From positions 27,556-91,555 of the forward strand of contig CAUZBP010000009.1 of the NCBI GenBank assembly GCA_963578105.1: a DNA stretch of 64,000 bases, written 5' to 3'. Below the pieces are notes generated by a model. The model worked only from the letters and a program-made list of their open reading frames with translations, ran no database searches and was not told where the DNA came from. Made by a program: the position numbers and the translations under genes. Of the stretch, positions 54,248 to 63,897 are shown piece after piece. Origin of the DNA: GCA-2718815 sp963578105. GTDB taxonomy: Bacteria > Planctomycetota > Planctomycetia > Pirellulales > Pirellulaceae. Every line of letters begins with the position of its first letter. Position 1 is the stretch's first letter.

Positions 54248-54663
54248 TTCGATTCCCTCCGATGGCTTGGACCCAAACGAGTACTCCCTACTCGCGTTGT
54301 TTCTAGGTTTTTAATCGGATGAATGCACAGTGGATGTAGAGAAGATCTAAGCGGGCGTTTGGTAGAGTAGAAGCTGCAAATTTTACCCAATGAACATGGT
54401 TGACCGACAATCGCCGAAAAAACTCCCTATTGTGAAGACGCCAGCGACGATGTCAGTTCACCGGCCTCCGCCACCGCAGGTTCAAAAGCCGGGATTTGTT
54501 TTGAGGACTGCTTGCACTCGTTGGAAGGTCGGCAGTTGCTTGTTGACTCAGGACTTTGAGGGCCTTTTCCAGACAATGCTGTGTCCCATCCGTGCAGTTC
54601 TGGTTGCTTCATTCGTGCAGGAGGACCACGGCATCTTATGACAACTGGGGGACCGGGAGTGTT
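54248..54663. other. Intergenic region downstream of ftsK
   Basis: About 415 bases between the ftsK stop and the 856-residue orphan start (both minus strand). No gene recognised; a plus-strand frame here (54390-54641) has no family features. Confidence 0.45.
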
Positions 54664-57438
54664 TTAAGCGATTTCTGCCTGGTAAGAGTCCTCGTCCTCG
54701 CAATCATCCTCCTCTTCCTCTTCGCCTTCTTCTTCATACTCTTCGTCGTCGATCATTTCCTCTTCACCAGTGTCTTCTTCTTCATACTCTTCGTCGTCGA
54801 TCATTTTCTCTTCATCAGTGTCTTCTTCTTCCAGTTCTTGATAGGGGTCACGGCCTGACTCGAGGTCTTTTGTGTGCCGGAGTTGGCTTTGGGGGTCAAC
54901 GGACATTTTTGCGTCAAGGAGACCGACGGCAGCAGCGAGCGGTTTTTGGGTGGCAGCCACCGTTAGGGCCATTCCTGCAGGAGCGAAATTGGTGTCTGTG
55001 GGCGGTTCATCTTCTGACCCGTTTCGCATCAGCGCCCATTGCTCGTCAGTAATCAGAACTTCGCGTGCTTGTGAACCGGCATAGGCGCCCACGATCCCGT
55101 CTTCGGCCATGAAATCGATCAAGCGGGCAGCTCGACCATAGCCGATGCCCAGAGCACGTTGCAGGAGCGAAACACTACCGCGCCGCTCCTGAACCACAAT
55201 GCCCACAGCAACTTCATAAAGATCATCCCGATTTTTAAGCTTTTCGGACGGGTCACCCGAAACATCCTCGACCTTCATGTGAACGAGTTCCTTGACAAAA
55301 TGTTGCTCGCCCGTACTGACAAAATCAACGATGGAATCGATCTCATCGTCATCTAAAAAGGTACCCTGGCCTCGCATCAGCGTGCTTGTCCCCGGCGACA
55401 GAAACAACATGTCGCCGTTTCCGAGCAATTTGTCTGCACCCATTTCGTCCAGGACAACGCGACTGTCCGTACGGCTGGCGACTTGAAAAGCAATTCGTGC
55501 GGGCAGGTTGGACTTGATCAGCCCCGTGATGACATCCACGGTCGGCTTTTGGGTGGCCAGAATCAGGTGGATGCCTACGGCGCGGCTTTTTTGAGCGAGA
55601 CGGATAATGTGTTGCTCGACTTCCTTTCCGGAGGTCATCATGAGGTCTGCCAATTCGTCGGCCACAATGACAATGAATGGCAGGTGAACGGGAATCGATT
55701 TTTGTTCGTCTTCGCTTGTTGGTTCCAGCCGCTCCATCAACTCCTCTTCGCCCAACTGGTTGTAGACGCTGACGTGTCGCACACCAGCTCGGGCCAACAA
55801 TTCGTAACGTTCTTCCATTTTCTCGACAGCCCAGGCCAGAATTGCCTCGGCTTTACGCATATCGGTCACCACGGGATGCATCAAGTGAGGCAAGGTTTTA
55901 TAGCAACTCAGTTCGACCATTTTAGGGTCAATCATCAGCATGCGAACTTCATCGGGTCGGCGCATCATTAAGATAGAAGAAATGATGGCGTTCAGGCAAA
56001 CGCTCTTACCTGTTCCGGTGCGGCCTGCAATCAGCAGGTGGGGCAGGGTCGACAAGTCGACGGCCAGCGGATTGCCGGAAACGTCTTTCCCCAAGAATAA
56101 CGGGATGCGCATCTTGTCGCATTGATCTTTAAGTTCTTCCATCACCTCACGTAATCGCACCAACTGTCGTTGTTCGTTGGGTACTTCGATACCGACGGTA
56201 TTCTTTCCGGGAATCGGTGCGACAATACGCACGCTAGGTACGCGCAGGGCGATCGCCAGATCGTCTGACAGGCCAGTGATACGTGAGAGTCTGAGGCCGG
56301 CCTCCAACTCGACTTCGTATTGAGCAATCACAGGACCCGTTTCCACCTCGACCACTTTGACTTGAAAACCGAAGTTTTCAAACGTTTGTTCCAGAATCTT
56401 GGCTTTCCTGCGAACTTCTTTTTTCTGGTGATCGAAGCAGACATTGTCCCCTGACTGCAGCAAGTCCAGGGAAGGGAGCTCGTAGTTTACCGGCTCTTCG
56501 TTTAGGCTGGCCGCTTCCAGTTCTTCCATCACTTGTTCACGAGTTGGCTCCGGATTCTTTTGAATGCCTAACGCTTTGGCCACGCTCGTGCGAAAACTCT
56601 TCGGCTGCTTCTCACGTTCCTCGAACTCAACGCACTCTTCTTCGTCGCATCCCTCCTCCTCGTCTTCCTCGATTTCTTCCTCCTCTTCCTCGACCGGTTC
56701 TGCAACTCGCTTGCCGCGGATGCGAATTGCAACTTCCTTAATTTCTTCTCCTTCTTCTTCCTCGTCTTCGTATTCGAGTTCCGGGTCGTCCTCGTCCTCT
56801 TCGCTAATGGAGACGGATTTTTGTCCGGTTATCAGTCGTATCCTGGCGCTCTGCACAGTTTGCCGTAACCCGTCTGCCAGTGAACGGGTAACCCGCAAGA
56901 GCGTATAATCAGTGCACAAAAACAGACCGGCCAGTGCCCCGCTGAAAGCTAGAATGATGCCACCGGCTGTGGCGAAGTGTGCTTCCAGCGCAGCGGAAGC
57001 GAGGGCTCCTAGATAACCACCCGAACCGATTACGGGGCCGGGGGAAATACTTGGTGCCATCGTCGAGACGATGGCGGTGAACCCGATAAGCGAAAAACTC
57101 CAGCCCACCAGGCGTATTAATGGAGAATCAATCCGCCGACGTTGTAAGAGCAGCACATCAAGAATGGCCAGAGACACCACCAGGAAATAACTGCCAAAGC
57201 CGAGAGTGGTAAGCAATAAATCGGCAACTAAAGCCCCCCAGAAGCCACACGCGTTGGTTGTTTCTATCTTCGGTGGATAAACCAGGACATCGGCCGTGTA
57301 GAGGTGATTGAGTGGAGCGACCCAAACGGGCAATGGGTCACCAGGGTTGTAGGTCAGCAGGGCGACCGACAAGAAAAGAACCAGCGCACAGAGAACCAGC
57401 GCACAGAGATCCAGTTTCAGACTGCGTTCTTCGAACAT
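54664..57438 (-). CDS. ftsK: DNA translocase FtsK/SpoIIIE with acidic repeat tail
   Basis: Hexameric DNA pump for chromosome segregation at division. 924 residues: four N-terminal membrane segments (about 15-190), an acidic linker (EEDEDDPELEYEDEEEEG and EEEEEIEEDEEEG), then the motor with Walker A GRTGTGKSV, Walker B FIVIVADELADLMM, and the gamma domain (SVSLLQRALGIGYGRAARLIDFMAEDGIVG) that reads KOPS-type sites. After gamma comes an unusual extension of about 100 residues ending in two 16-residue acidic repeats (EEDTDEEKMIDDEEYE type) and an acidic end. ATG 57438 is chosen because it starts right before the membrane part; the frame is open to 57480. Confidence 0.95.
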   Translation of the reverse strand: MFEERSLKLDLCALVLCALVLFLSVALLTYNPGDPLPVWVAPLNHLYTADVLVYPPKIETTNACGFWGALVADLLLTTLGFGSYFLVVSLAILDVLLLQRRRIDSPLIRLVGWSFSLIGFTAIVSTMAPSISPGPVIGSGGYLGALASAALEAHFATAGGIILAFSGALAGLFLCTDYTLLRVTRSLADGLRQTVQSARIRLITGQKSVSISEEDEDDPELEYEDEEEEGEEIKEVAIRIRGKRVAEPVEEEEEEIEEDEEEGCDEEECVEFEEREKQPKSFRTSVAKALGIQKNPEPTREQVMEELEAASLNEEPVNYELPSLDLLQSGDNVCFDHQKKEVRRKAKILEQTFENFGFQVKVVEVETGPVIAQYEVELEAGLRLSRITGLSDDLAIALRVPSVRIVAPIPGKNTVGIEVPNEQRQLVRLREVMEELKDQCDKMRIPLFLGKDVSGNPLAVDLSTLPHLLIAGRTGTGKSVCLNAIISSILMMRRPDEVRMLMIDPKMVELSCYKTLPHLMHPVVTDMRKAEAILAWAVEKMEERYELLARAGVRHVSVYNQLGEEELMERLEPTSEDEQKSIPVHLPFIVIVADELADLMMTSGKEVEQHIIRLAQKSRAVGIHLILATQKPTVDVITGLIKSNLPARIAFQVASRTDSRVVLDEMGADKLLGNGDMLFLSPGTSTLMRGQGTFLDDDEIDSIVDFVSTGEQHFVKELVHMKVEDVSGDPSEKLKNRDDLYEVAVGIVVQERRGSVSLLQRALGIGYGRAARLIDFMAEDGIVGAYAGSQAREVLITDEQWALMRNGSEDEPPTDTNFAPAGMALTVAATQKPLAAAVGLLDAKMSVDPQSQLRHTKDLESGRDPYQELEEEDTDEEKMIDDEEYEEEDTGEEEMIDDEEYEEEGEEEEEDDCEDEDSYQAEIA
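54733..54828 (-). repeat. 48-bp tandem repeat in the ftsK 3' end
   Basis: Two adjacent 48-bp units (54733-54780 and 54781-54828) differing at about two positions. Encodes the duplicated acidic motif in the FtsK tail. Confidence 0.75.
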
Positions 57439-57948
57439 GGACAGCGGAGCCTTGGCGGTGTGAATACCGAGCACCGTCAAAAAGGTGGATGAACCCTTGG
57501 GCCCGTCCTTGCCCGAAGAAACTCCTGTTCTACTCTGGTAAACATCGGTAGGCGGGGACGTGATTGGCCAACTCGACCTTGGACGTCCGTGCGGTTTACC
57601 AGGGAGTCACTAAAGGGATTTCCGCTGAGTTGTGAAAAATCGACAAGATGCTTTCTTTAAGAACTCCCCTTGCAGGATTTTAGCTTTTTATCGCGTCCAT
57701 CGGAACTTGGTTGGCAGGTAAATTCACGACTCCGGCCAATCCACAGTCCGGGTGTGATGGTTCTATAGATTATGCAGCCTTGTTCGTAGGTTCGAAGTGA
57801 ATCGAATGTCCTGGCAGATGGATTTGTTTCTCCTGTTTCCCCGGGATAATCGGCCAAGTTATTTTAGCGCACGCGGATGGAAACCTGCGAACCCAACAGA
57901 CCGATCACCGTGAAGGGTCCCGCTGCAACTTGCTAGTCAGATTGCCAG
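57439..57948. other. Intergenic region between truB and ftsK
   Basis: About 510 bases on the minus strand between truB (stop 57949) and ftsK. rpsO, often next to truB, is not there. One 66-codon minus-strand frame at 57657-57857 is unconvincing. Probably holds the ftsK promoter. Confidence 0.45.
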
Positions 57949-58860
57949 TCAGAGAAAATTTTTCAGCGGCCCTAGTCCATCCCCGCGTTTCGATAGAATG
58001 GCAACCAACTGGCCGTTGGTGTTCAACGCTGCCACCTCGGTGTCCGAGATTCCGGGCGGTTGTTCGATCGACATACCTCGAGCAATCCTTTCCTGTTGAG
58101 TTTCGGTTAAGGTTATTTTCTCTAGTAGGTTGACAGCGGACGTTGCGGGAAGCAGCTTATTCACGATATCGGAATGCTTCAGCTGCTCCAGTATTTCAGC
58201 CTGAGTGATATCAAAACAGCCAACCGCCGTTCGCTCCAAGGATGACATGACAGCAGCCGTTCCCAAAGCCGAACCTATATCGCGCCCCAAAGATCGCACG
58301 TAGGTACCACTCCCGCATTTGATATCAAGCGTCAGTTGAGGATAGTTGTAATTGCGAATTTCCAATTTCTCGATGGTAATAGATCGGGCCTCCAACTCCA
58401 CGGGCTTGCCCTGACGGGCCAGGTCGCATGCGCGTCGGCCACGAATCTTCAGGGCGGAATAAACGGGCGGTTGTTGGAGAATTGTGCCCTGAAAGTTGGC
58501 CAAGACGGCTTCCGCCTGTTGCAGCGTTGGAATCGGTGGGTCCGGCAGAACGGTGACGTGTCCCTCAATGTCTTCCGTGTCACTATACCGTCCCAACAGG
58601 AATGTTGCGTGATAGGTTTTCGGCATCCGCTGGACATATTCAACCAATCTGGTTGCAGTTCCCAGGCAGAGTACCAGGACGCCCGACGCCAGCGGGTCGA
58701 GTGTCCCAGTGTGGCCAATTTTTGCCGGACGCACCAATCGCTGGACTTGATTGACCGCCTCACGGGATGTAACACCAGAGGGTTTGTTTAGATTCAGAAT
58801 CCCGCACAGCTGGGATGCATTTAACTTTGAATCAATCACACTCCACCATCTTGAATTCAT
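57949..58860 (-). CDS. truB: tRNA pseudouridine-55 synthase TruB
   Basis: Makes pseudouridine 55 in the tRNA T loop. 303 residues. Landmarks: GILNLNKPSGVTSREAVNQV, GHTGTLDPLASGVLVLCLG (catalytic Asp), YHATFLLGRYSDTED, PPVYSALKIRGRRACDLAR and CGSGTYVRSLGRDIG. Its start overlaps the end of the PrpD-like gene by about 29 bases, so it is coupled to that gene despite the unrelated function. Confidence 0.95.
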   Translation of the reverse strand: MNSRWWSVIDSKLNASQLCGILNLNKPSGVTSREAVNQVQRLVRPAKIGHTGTLDPLASGVLVLCLGTATRLVEYVQRMPKTYHATFLLGRYSDTEDIEGHVTVLPDPPIPTLQQAEAVLANFQGTILQQPPVYSALKIRGRRACDLARQGKPVELEARSITIEKLEIRNYNYPQLTLDIKCGSGTYVRSLGRDIGSALGTAAVMSSLERTAVGCFDITQAEILEQLKHSDIVNKLLPATSAVNLLEKITLTETQQERIARGMSIEQPPGISDTEVAALNTNGQLVAILSKRGDGLGPLKNFL

Positions 58861-60358
58861 AAATTGTCTGTATTTGTTCTGCGGACTTTTGATCCCATCC
58901 GGAAAACCGGTCGTGTAAAGCCTCGATATCGGACACGCCGTGGCCGGCCAGATGGCGAAACTTGACTGCTAACAGTTTGTCCAATTGGTCACTTTGATTT
59001 CGAGCGTGTCCTTGCGGATACATTACCAAACCACTGGAAAAAGTTCCGTATGAAGCGTGTTCAATTTCTAGAGTTGTGGGAATGCCGTCGGGGTAACACC
59101 TGTCGAATTCAGGTCCACCGTGGAGGATTTCAATTTTTTCCATTAACTGCCGGGTGGTTTGGTGAAAAAGACTTTGCTCGTCATAATCTTTAGGCAGAAG
59201 CATAAGTGTCTCCCAATCCGTCGCCCGCGTTTCAACCGCTTTTCTCAATACGGTGGCGATGATATATAGCATGGAGTGATCTGCGCTTTGACGAGTTCGA
59301 GGATTGCGCTTAGCAGGATCGCCAATGATTCCGAAAGCGGGCTGGTAGATGGATATCCGAATTTTCTGGAAGGCAGCAACATCGTCCAGTAACTGCGGGT
59401 TTGCGCTCAGCACATCAATCAATCCCTGGATTGCTCCCGCTGACTGATGTTCATACAGTCCGATCTTGAAGTGCATGTCCATCACCGCGAAATCGTCTCC
59501 GCCAGTGCACAGCCGCAAGTCGAAGGGGCTGGAATTCAACTGCTCGGGTGCCTCGAACAAGCAAAAGATTGCCTGAGGGTTTCGGAAGATATCTGCCGGT
59601 CCGACAAATCCTCGTAAGGCCCGGCGCATGGCAGTGACAGCCACTTCGGCGCTGAGTGCGGCAGAAGCGCCCTTGGAATCGGAAAGTTGCGTTCCGTGCC
59701 GAATGGCGCGGAACGGAATGTAGTGTGCCACCACCGTACCGATTGCCGATTCGATTTGGTCCACTGTCGCCCCCAGCATTGCTCCGTAGACTGCGGCCGA
59801 AGCGATGGCACCATGTACCACGTGATCGATTTTGTAGTCACGAAGTGCAAAAGCTTCTGCTAAACGCCCACGAATTTCGTCCAAGCAGACCATGGCGTGC
59901 AATGTCTGTTTGCCATCACATCCGGCAATCTGTGCCGCGGCGACAGCCACTGGATAAAAATCATTGTGTCCGAATTCTCCCCGAGTATTTCCAACGGCCG
60001 GGTTGAAGCCAAAATTCGTCCCGTTGGCGTCCCATTCTCGCACTGCCGAACAGTTGGCGGCGATGGCCTTTTCAGGTGGAACTTTTGTTGTGGACCCGAA
60101 ACAAGAGACGCCGTCTGGGTAGTTACCGGCGTAACACCAAGCATCCTCCCGCAAAATGAGCGGAGCATTTGCTCGTTGAGCGATGGCCGAAACGGCACAA
60201 GCGACGCTATCACGATGAAACTGTTCGACTTTGTCCAACACCCGCCGACCGGGTCCCCGGTGGCGGTGATTGACCATTTCGATGGCGTAACGGGCGATGC
60301 CTCTAGCCTGGTTGGTGTCGCGGCCCAGTGGAACGTATTCCGCTGCTTGGCCTGTCAA
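58832..60358 (-). CDS. MmgE/PrpD family protein (2-methylcitrate dehydratase-like)
   Basis: 508 residues. PrpD landmarks: YPDGVSCFGSTT, AANCSAVREWDANGTNF, GEFGHNDFYPVAVAAAQ, HAMVCLDEIRGRLAEAF, HGAIASAAVYGAMLGAT and KGASAALSAEVAVTA. The family dehydrates 2-methylcitrate, or acts on citrate/cis-aconitate or tartrate-type acids. No prpC or prpB is adjacent, so the substrate is open. The start is TTG 60358 (LTGQAAEY...), supported by GAGGAGAG about 9 nt upstream; there is no better start. Divergent from hemB. Confidence 0.88.
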   Translation of the reverse strand: MTGQAAEYVPLGRDTNQARGIARYAIEMVNHRHRGPGRRVLDKVEQFHRDSVACAVSAIAQRANAPLILREDAWCYAGNYPDGVSCFGSTTKVPPEKAIAANCSAVREWDANGTNFGFNPAVGNTRGEFGHNDFYPVAVAAAQIAGCDGKQTLHAMVCLDEIRGRLAEAFALRDYKIDHVVHGAIASAAVYGAMLGATVDQIESAIGTVVAHYIPFRAIRHGTQLSDSKGASAALSAEVAVTAMRRALRGFVGPADIFRNPQAIFCLFEAPEQLNSSPFDLRLCTGGDDFAVMDMHFKIGLYEHQSAGAIQGLIDVLSANPQLLDDVAAFQKIRISIYQPAFGIIGDPAKRNPRTRQSADHSMLYIIATVLRKAVETRATDWETLMLLPKDYDEQSLFHQTTRQLMEKIEILHGGPEFDRCYPDGIPTTLEIEHASYGTFSSGLVMYPQGHARNQSDQLDKLLAVKFRHLAGHGVSDIEALHDRFSGWDQKSAEQIQTIYEFKMVECD

Positions 60359-60644
60359 AATAAACTCTCCTCATGTGCGGTTTTGTAATGGCTAGGCCTG
60401 GATTATAACAGGAGTTGTGGTTGGTTTCCGGACGAATTGAACCTATCGACAATCCGGACCAAGGACTGTGGTCAACAGGACGGTAGACGGTTGACGGTTG
60501 AACGTGGGATAATAGGGAAGGCTTCCTATTGCTAGGCATCCGTCCGAAAGTTGATGGGCAGCAACTGAGTCAAGCCCTACGATACCCTGCACAGTCTAAG
60601 GTTCTGCAGTCCACAATCCCAGATCAGCGGCCCATTCAAAAGAC

Positions 60645-61652
60645 ATGTTTTCCGATTCATCATTTCCGACCACTCGTCTGCGACGCCTACGACATCACCC
60701 GGTGGTACGAGATCTGACCCGCTCGGCACAACTGAATAGCTCGCAACTGATTCTGCCAATATTTGTACGGCATGGCCACCAGGACCGGCAGGAAATCGCC
60801 TCGATGCCCGGTCAGGGACAAATCTCCGTCGACCTGTTGGGTGAAGTGATTCACCAAGCTGCTGAGGTTGGAGTTCGGGGGTTTATTTTGTTTGGGATTC
60901 CGTCAAAAAAAGACGCAACCGGTAGCGACTCGTGCCACGAAAACGGAATCATTCAGCAGGCGATTCGCGCAGCCAAGAAAGCAGTTCCCGACGTACTATT
61001 GATCACGGACGTCTGTTTTTGCGAATACACCGATCACGGTCACTGCGGTATCGTCAATCAAAACACAGGACGGTTGGACGTTGATAACGATGCCACGCTA
61101 CAATTACTCTCCAAGCAGGCGGTCAGTCATGCCGAAGCGGGTGCCGATATCGTGGCACCCAGCGGGATGATTGACGGCATGGTGGGCGCTATTCGCCAGT
61201 CTTTAGATGGAGCGGGATTTTCTCACCTACCTATTTTGAGCTATGCGGCCAAATATGCCAGTGCGTTTTACGGCCCATTTCGTGAAGCGGCAGAGAGTGC
61301 TCCCCAGTTTGGCGACCGGCGTACATATCAGATGGATCCGGCAGTGGATGTGGGCCAGGCATTGCGCGAGGTGGCTCTGGATTTGCGCGAGGGAGCCGAC
61401 ATGATCATGATCAAGCCCGCCCTGGCTTACTTGGATGTTCTTACCCGGGTTCGCGACAATTTTCCTGGGGTCCCGTTGGCCGTTTACAATGTGTCGGGTG
61501 AATATAGTTTAGTCAAAGCCGCGGCCGACCGGGGCTGGGTTGATGAGCGTGCAACCGTCCTGGAGATGCTCACGGCAATGCGGCGTGCCGGTGCCGACAT
61601 GATTTTTACCTACTGGGCCGTGCAGGTTGCTCACTGGCTGCAGGATCAGTAG
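60645..61652 (+). CDS. hemB: Delta-aminolevulinic acid dehydratase (porphobilinogen synthase)
   Basis: Joins two 5-aminolevulinate molecules to porphobilinogen in heme synthesis. 335 residues. RLRRLRHHPVVRDL at the N terminus, zinc-type metal site DVCFCEYTDHGHCG, SYAAKYASAFYGPF with a substrate Lys, and MIKPALAYLDVL with the Schiff-base Lys. The cysteine-rich metal loop indicates the zinc-dependent form. Followed by hemL 124 bp downstream; the two likely share a transcript. Confidence 0.96.
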   Translation: MFSDSSFPTTRLRRLRHHPVVRDLTRSAQLNSSQLILPIFVRHGHQDRQEIASMPGQGQISVDLLGEVIHQAAEVGVRGFILFGIPSKKDATGSDSCHENGIIQQAIRAAKKAVPDVLLITDVCFCEYTDHGHCGIVNQNTGRLDVDNDATLQLLSKQAVSHAEAGADIVAPSGMIDGMVGAIRQSLDGAGFSHLPILSYAAKYASAFYGPFREAAESAPQFGDRRTYQMDPAVDVGQALREVALDLREGADMIMIKPALAYLDVLTRVRDNFPGVPLAVYNVSGEYSLVKAAADRGWVDERATVLEMLTAMRRAGADMIFTYWAVQVAHWLQDQ

Positions 61653-61776
61653 GTGTGCTGCGTGTCGAGCGAAGATAAGACCCGAACACAGGAAGTTGTC
61701 GACATGTCGTTGGCCGGACACGGTGACAAGGAAGGCTCCGCAGGGCTCAGCAAATCATAACAAATCGAAAAGTTTC

Positions 61777-63063
61777 ATGAAGCATTCAATCAGCGAATCT
61801 TTATTCACACGTGCCCAGCAGCTCATGCCGGGAGGTGTCAACAGCCCGGCTCGTGCCTTTGGGGCGGTAGGTGGCACACCCATTGTCATCGAACAAGGGC
61901 AAGGAGCCCATCTGTACGATGTCGATGGGAATCGTTACATCGACTACGTCGGCTCTTGGGGGCCGATGATTCTCGGGCATGCTGATGCTCGAGTCACGGA
62001 ATCGATCAGGCAAGCAACCGCCAGGGGCACAAGTTTTGGCGCACCAACCGCAGCCGAAAATCGACTGGCGGAATTGATTGTGGAAGCGGTCAAGTCGGTG
62101 GAGAGAGTCCGCCTGGTCAATTCCGGCACGGAAGCCACGATGAGTGCCATTCGAGTGGCGCGCGGATTTACAGGCCGTGACATGATCGTAAAGTTTGGAG
62201 GCAACTACCATGGTCATGTCGACAGTCTCTTGGTTGCTGCAGGCAGCTCGGCCGCTACGCTGGGTGTGCCTGATTCACCGGGTGTGACAAGTGGTACGAG
62301 TCAAGATACGTTGGTGTTGAAATTTAATGACGGCGCTGGAATCCAACAGGCGTTTTCGGAACATGGCGAACAGATTGCTGCCGTCATCTTGGAACCGGTC
62401 GTCGGAAACATGGGATGCGTGCCCGCTACGAATGAATTTTTGCAGCTCGTGCGTCAACAAACAGCGCGCCATGGTGCCGTTTTGATTTTTGACGAAGTGA
62501 TGACCGGATTTCGTGTCGCTTACGGTGGTGCGCAGTCCCTGTTCGGCATCCAGCCAGACTTGACGACGTTCGGAAAAATTGTGGGCGGTGGAATGCCGAT
62601 CGGTGCGTACGGCGGCCGACAAGAAATCATGGATCAGGTACTACCGACAGGCAAAGTCTTTCAAGCTGGTACCCTCAGTGGTAATCCTATTGCCACGGCT
62701 GCCGGTATCGCCACACTGGAAGCCTTGCAACAGGATACTCCCTACCAGCATTTGGAACGACTGGCGGCGAAGCTGGCCGCAGGACTCCATCAAGCTGCAA
62801 CGGAAGTGGATGTGCCTCACACGATAGGACGAGTAGGAAGTATGTTGACCCTATTCTTCAACCCCCGGAAGGTTACGGATTGGGAGGTGGCCAGCCAGTG
62901 TGACACGGAGCGATTTGCCAAATATTTCTGGGGCATGATGGAACGCGGAGTGTACTTGCCGTGCAGCCAATTCGAGGCGTCGTTTATTTCCACGGCCCAC
63001 ACGGATGAACATATTGAACAGACCATCCAGGCGGCTCAACAGTCTTTAGCAATGCTAACCTAG
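61777..63063 (+). CDS. hemL: Glutamate-1-semialdehyde 2,1-aminomutase
   Basis: Makes 5-aminolevulinate from glutamate-1-semialdehyde (C5 heme pathway). 428 residues, usual length. Landmarks: LMPGGVNSPARAFGAVGG, YVGSWGPMILGHADARV, LVNSGTEATMSAIRVARGFTG, FGGNYHGHVDSLLVAAGS, FDEVMTGFRVAYGGAQ, the PLP lysine in FGKIVGGGMPIGAYGG, and AGTLSGNPIATAAG. ATG 61777 fits the family N terminus; the frame is open to 61627 inside hemB. Adjacent to hemB. Confidence 0.96.
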   Translation: MKHSISESLFTRAQQLMPGGVNSPARAFGAVGGTPIVIEQGQGAHLYDVDGNRYIDYVGSWGPMILGHADARVTESIRQATARGTSFGAPTAAENRLAELIVEAVKSVERVRLVNSGTEATMSAIRVARGFTGRDMIVKFGGNYHGHVDSLLVAAGSSAATLGVPDSPGVTSGTSQDTLVLKFNDGAGIQQAFSEHGEQIAAVILEPVVGNMGCVPATNEFLQLVRQQTARHGAVLIFDEVMTGFRVAYGGAQSLFGIQPDLTTFGKIVGGGMPIGAYGGRQEIMDQVLPTGKVFQAGTLSGNPIATAAGIATLEALQQDTPYQHLERLAAKLAAGLHQAATEVDVPHTIGRVGSMLTLFFNPRKVTDWEVASQCDTERFAKYFWGMMERGVYLPCSQFEASFISTAHTDEHIEQTIQAAQQSLAMLT

Positions 63064-63178
63064 CACGGCAGGTCATCGATCGAGAGACCCTACAACCGAA
63101 CGTGGTACCTGACGAATTTTCCATGGATAGAAAGATCCGGGTGAAGGATTCAAAGGGCCAATGAAGGCGGTGAAGCAG

Positions 63179-63868
63179 TTACCCGGAATCCCCTTTTTTG
63201 ACTACCTTTTCTTCTGCGGCACTCATGCGGAAGTAATTCGGAACAAATTGCCACAGATCTTCACGTTTTCCTGACTCATGGTCTTGGCAAGCGAGCATGC
63301 CAACGGTTGCGGCCCTGGGGTCCCAGCATTTCGAGTCACAGACGTGAACATGGTCCGGAATTTCCTGTGACAGGTTCCTCAGTCCCGGACCGGTTAACAA
63401 CATGTCCGAGTCGAGCTGTCTGGTCCACTGCCAATGATCCACGAGGGCAACATCGGACGTGCACCGCATGGGCTCCGAGTGATTCTGAGTGAAGGTTGCC
63501 GTAAAGAATTGCTTTCGCTGGGCATCGATAACGGACGTGACAGGCAGGTGACCCTTGGGAGCTTGGGCTGCAATGATTCGAAGCGTATTCACTCCGATCA
63601 GGTCGGCTTCTGCGACGTATGCCAGCACCTTGGCCGTGGTCACCCCCAAACGCAACCCCGTAAACGAACCCGGTCCTTGTGTGACGCAAATCAGGTCGAG
63701 GTGACTAGCCTTCCAACCAACAAGATTCAGGCTACGGGTGATGCCGGGGACCAAAGATTGGGCCGTTCTTTCATGGGCAGGAAGAGTCAATTCGGTGACG
63801 GTCTTCCCTGACTCGAGAACCGCTACCGAACCAATGAAAGCAGATGTTTCCAACGCGAGACAACGCAC
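63179..63868 (-). CDS. tsaB: tRNA threonylcarbamoyladenosine biosynthesis protein TsaB
   Basis: Non-catalytic partner of TsaD in making t6A at position 37 of ANN-reading tRNAs. 229 residues. LALETSAFIGSVAVL at the N terminus, HERTAQSLVPGI, TQGPGSFTGLRLGVTTAKVLAY and VIDAQRKQFFTATF are diagnostic. Convergent with hemL. Confidence 0.93.
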   Translation of the reverse strand: MRCLALETSAFIGSVAVLESGKTVTELTLPAHERTAQSLVPGITRSLNLVGWKASHLDLICVTQGPGSFTGLRLGVTTAKVLAYVAEADLIGVNTLRIIAAQAPKGHLPVTSVIDAQRKQFFTATFTQNHSEPMRCTSDVALVDHWQWTRQLDSDMLLTGPGLRNLSQEIPDHVHVCDSKCWDPRAATVGMLACQDHESGKREDLWQFVPNYFRMSAAEEKVVKKGDSG

Positions 63869-63891
63869 CCTGCATTACCTCCAAGAATCGC

Positions 63892-63897
63892 TATAAT
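63892..63897 (+). promoter_or_regulatory. Possible -10 box reading out of the window
   Basis: TATAAT near the window end, divergent from tsaB. No clear -35; a downstream gene may lie outside the window. Confidence 0.25.

Noticed and set aside
57657..57857. 66-codon minus-strand frame upstream of ftsK
   Set aside because: No similarity recognised, weak start context; likely chance.
60475..60505. Three GACGGT-type direct repeats upstream of hemB as regulator sites
   Set aside because: Imperfect and very short; spacing irregular; could be simple-sequence drift.
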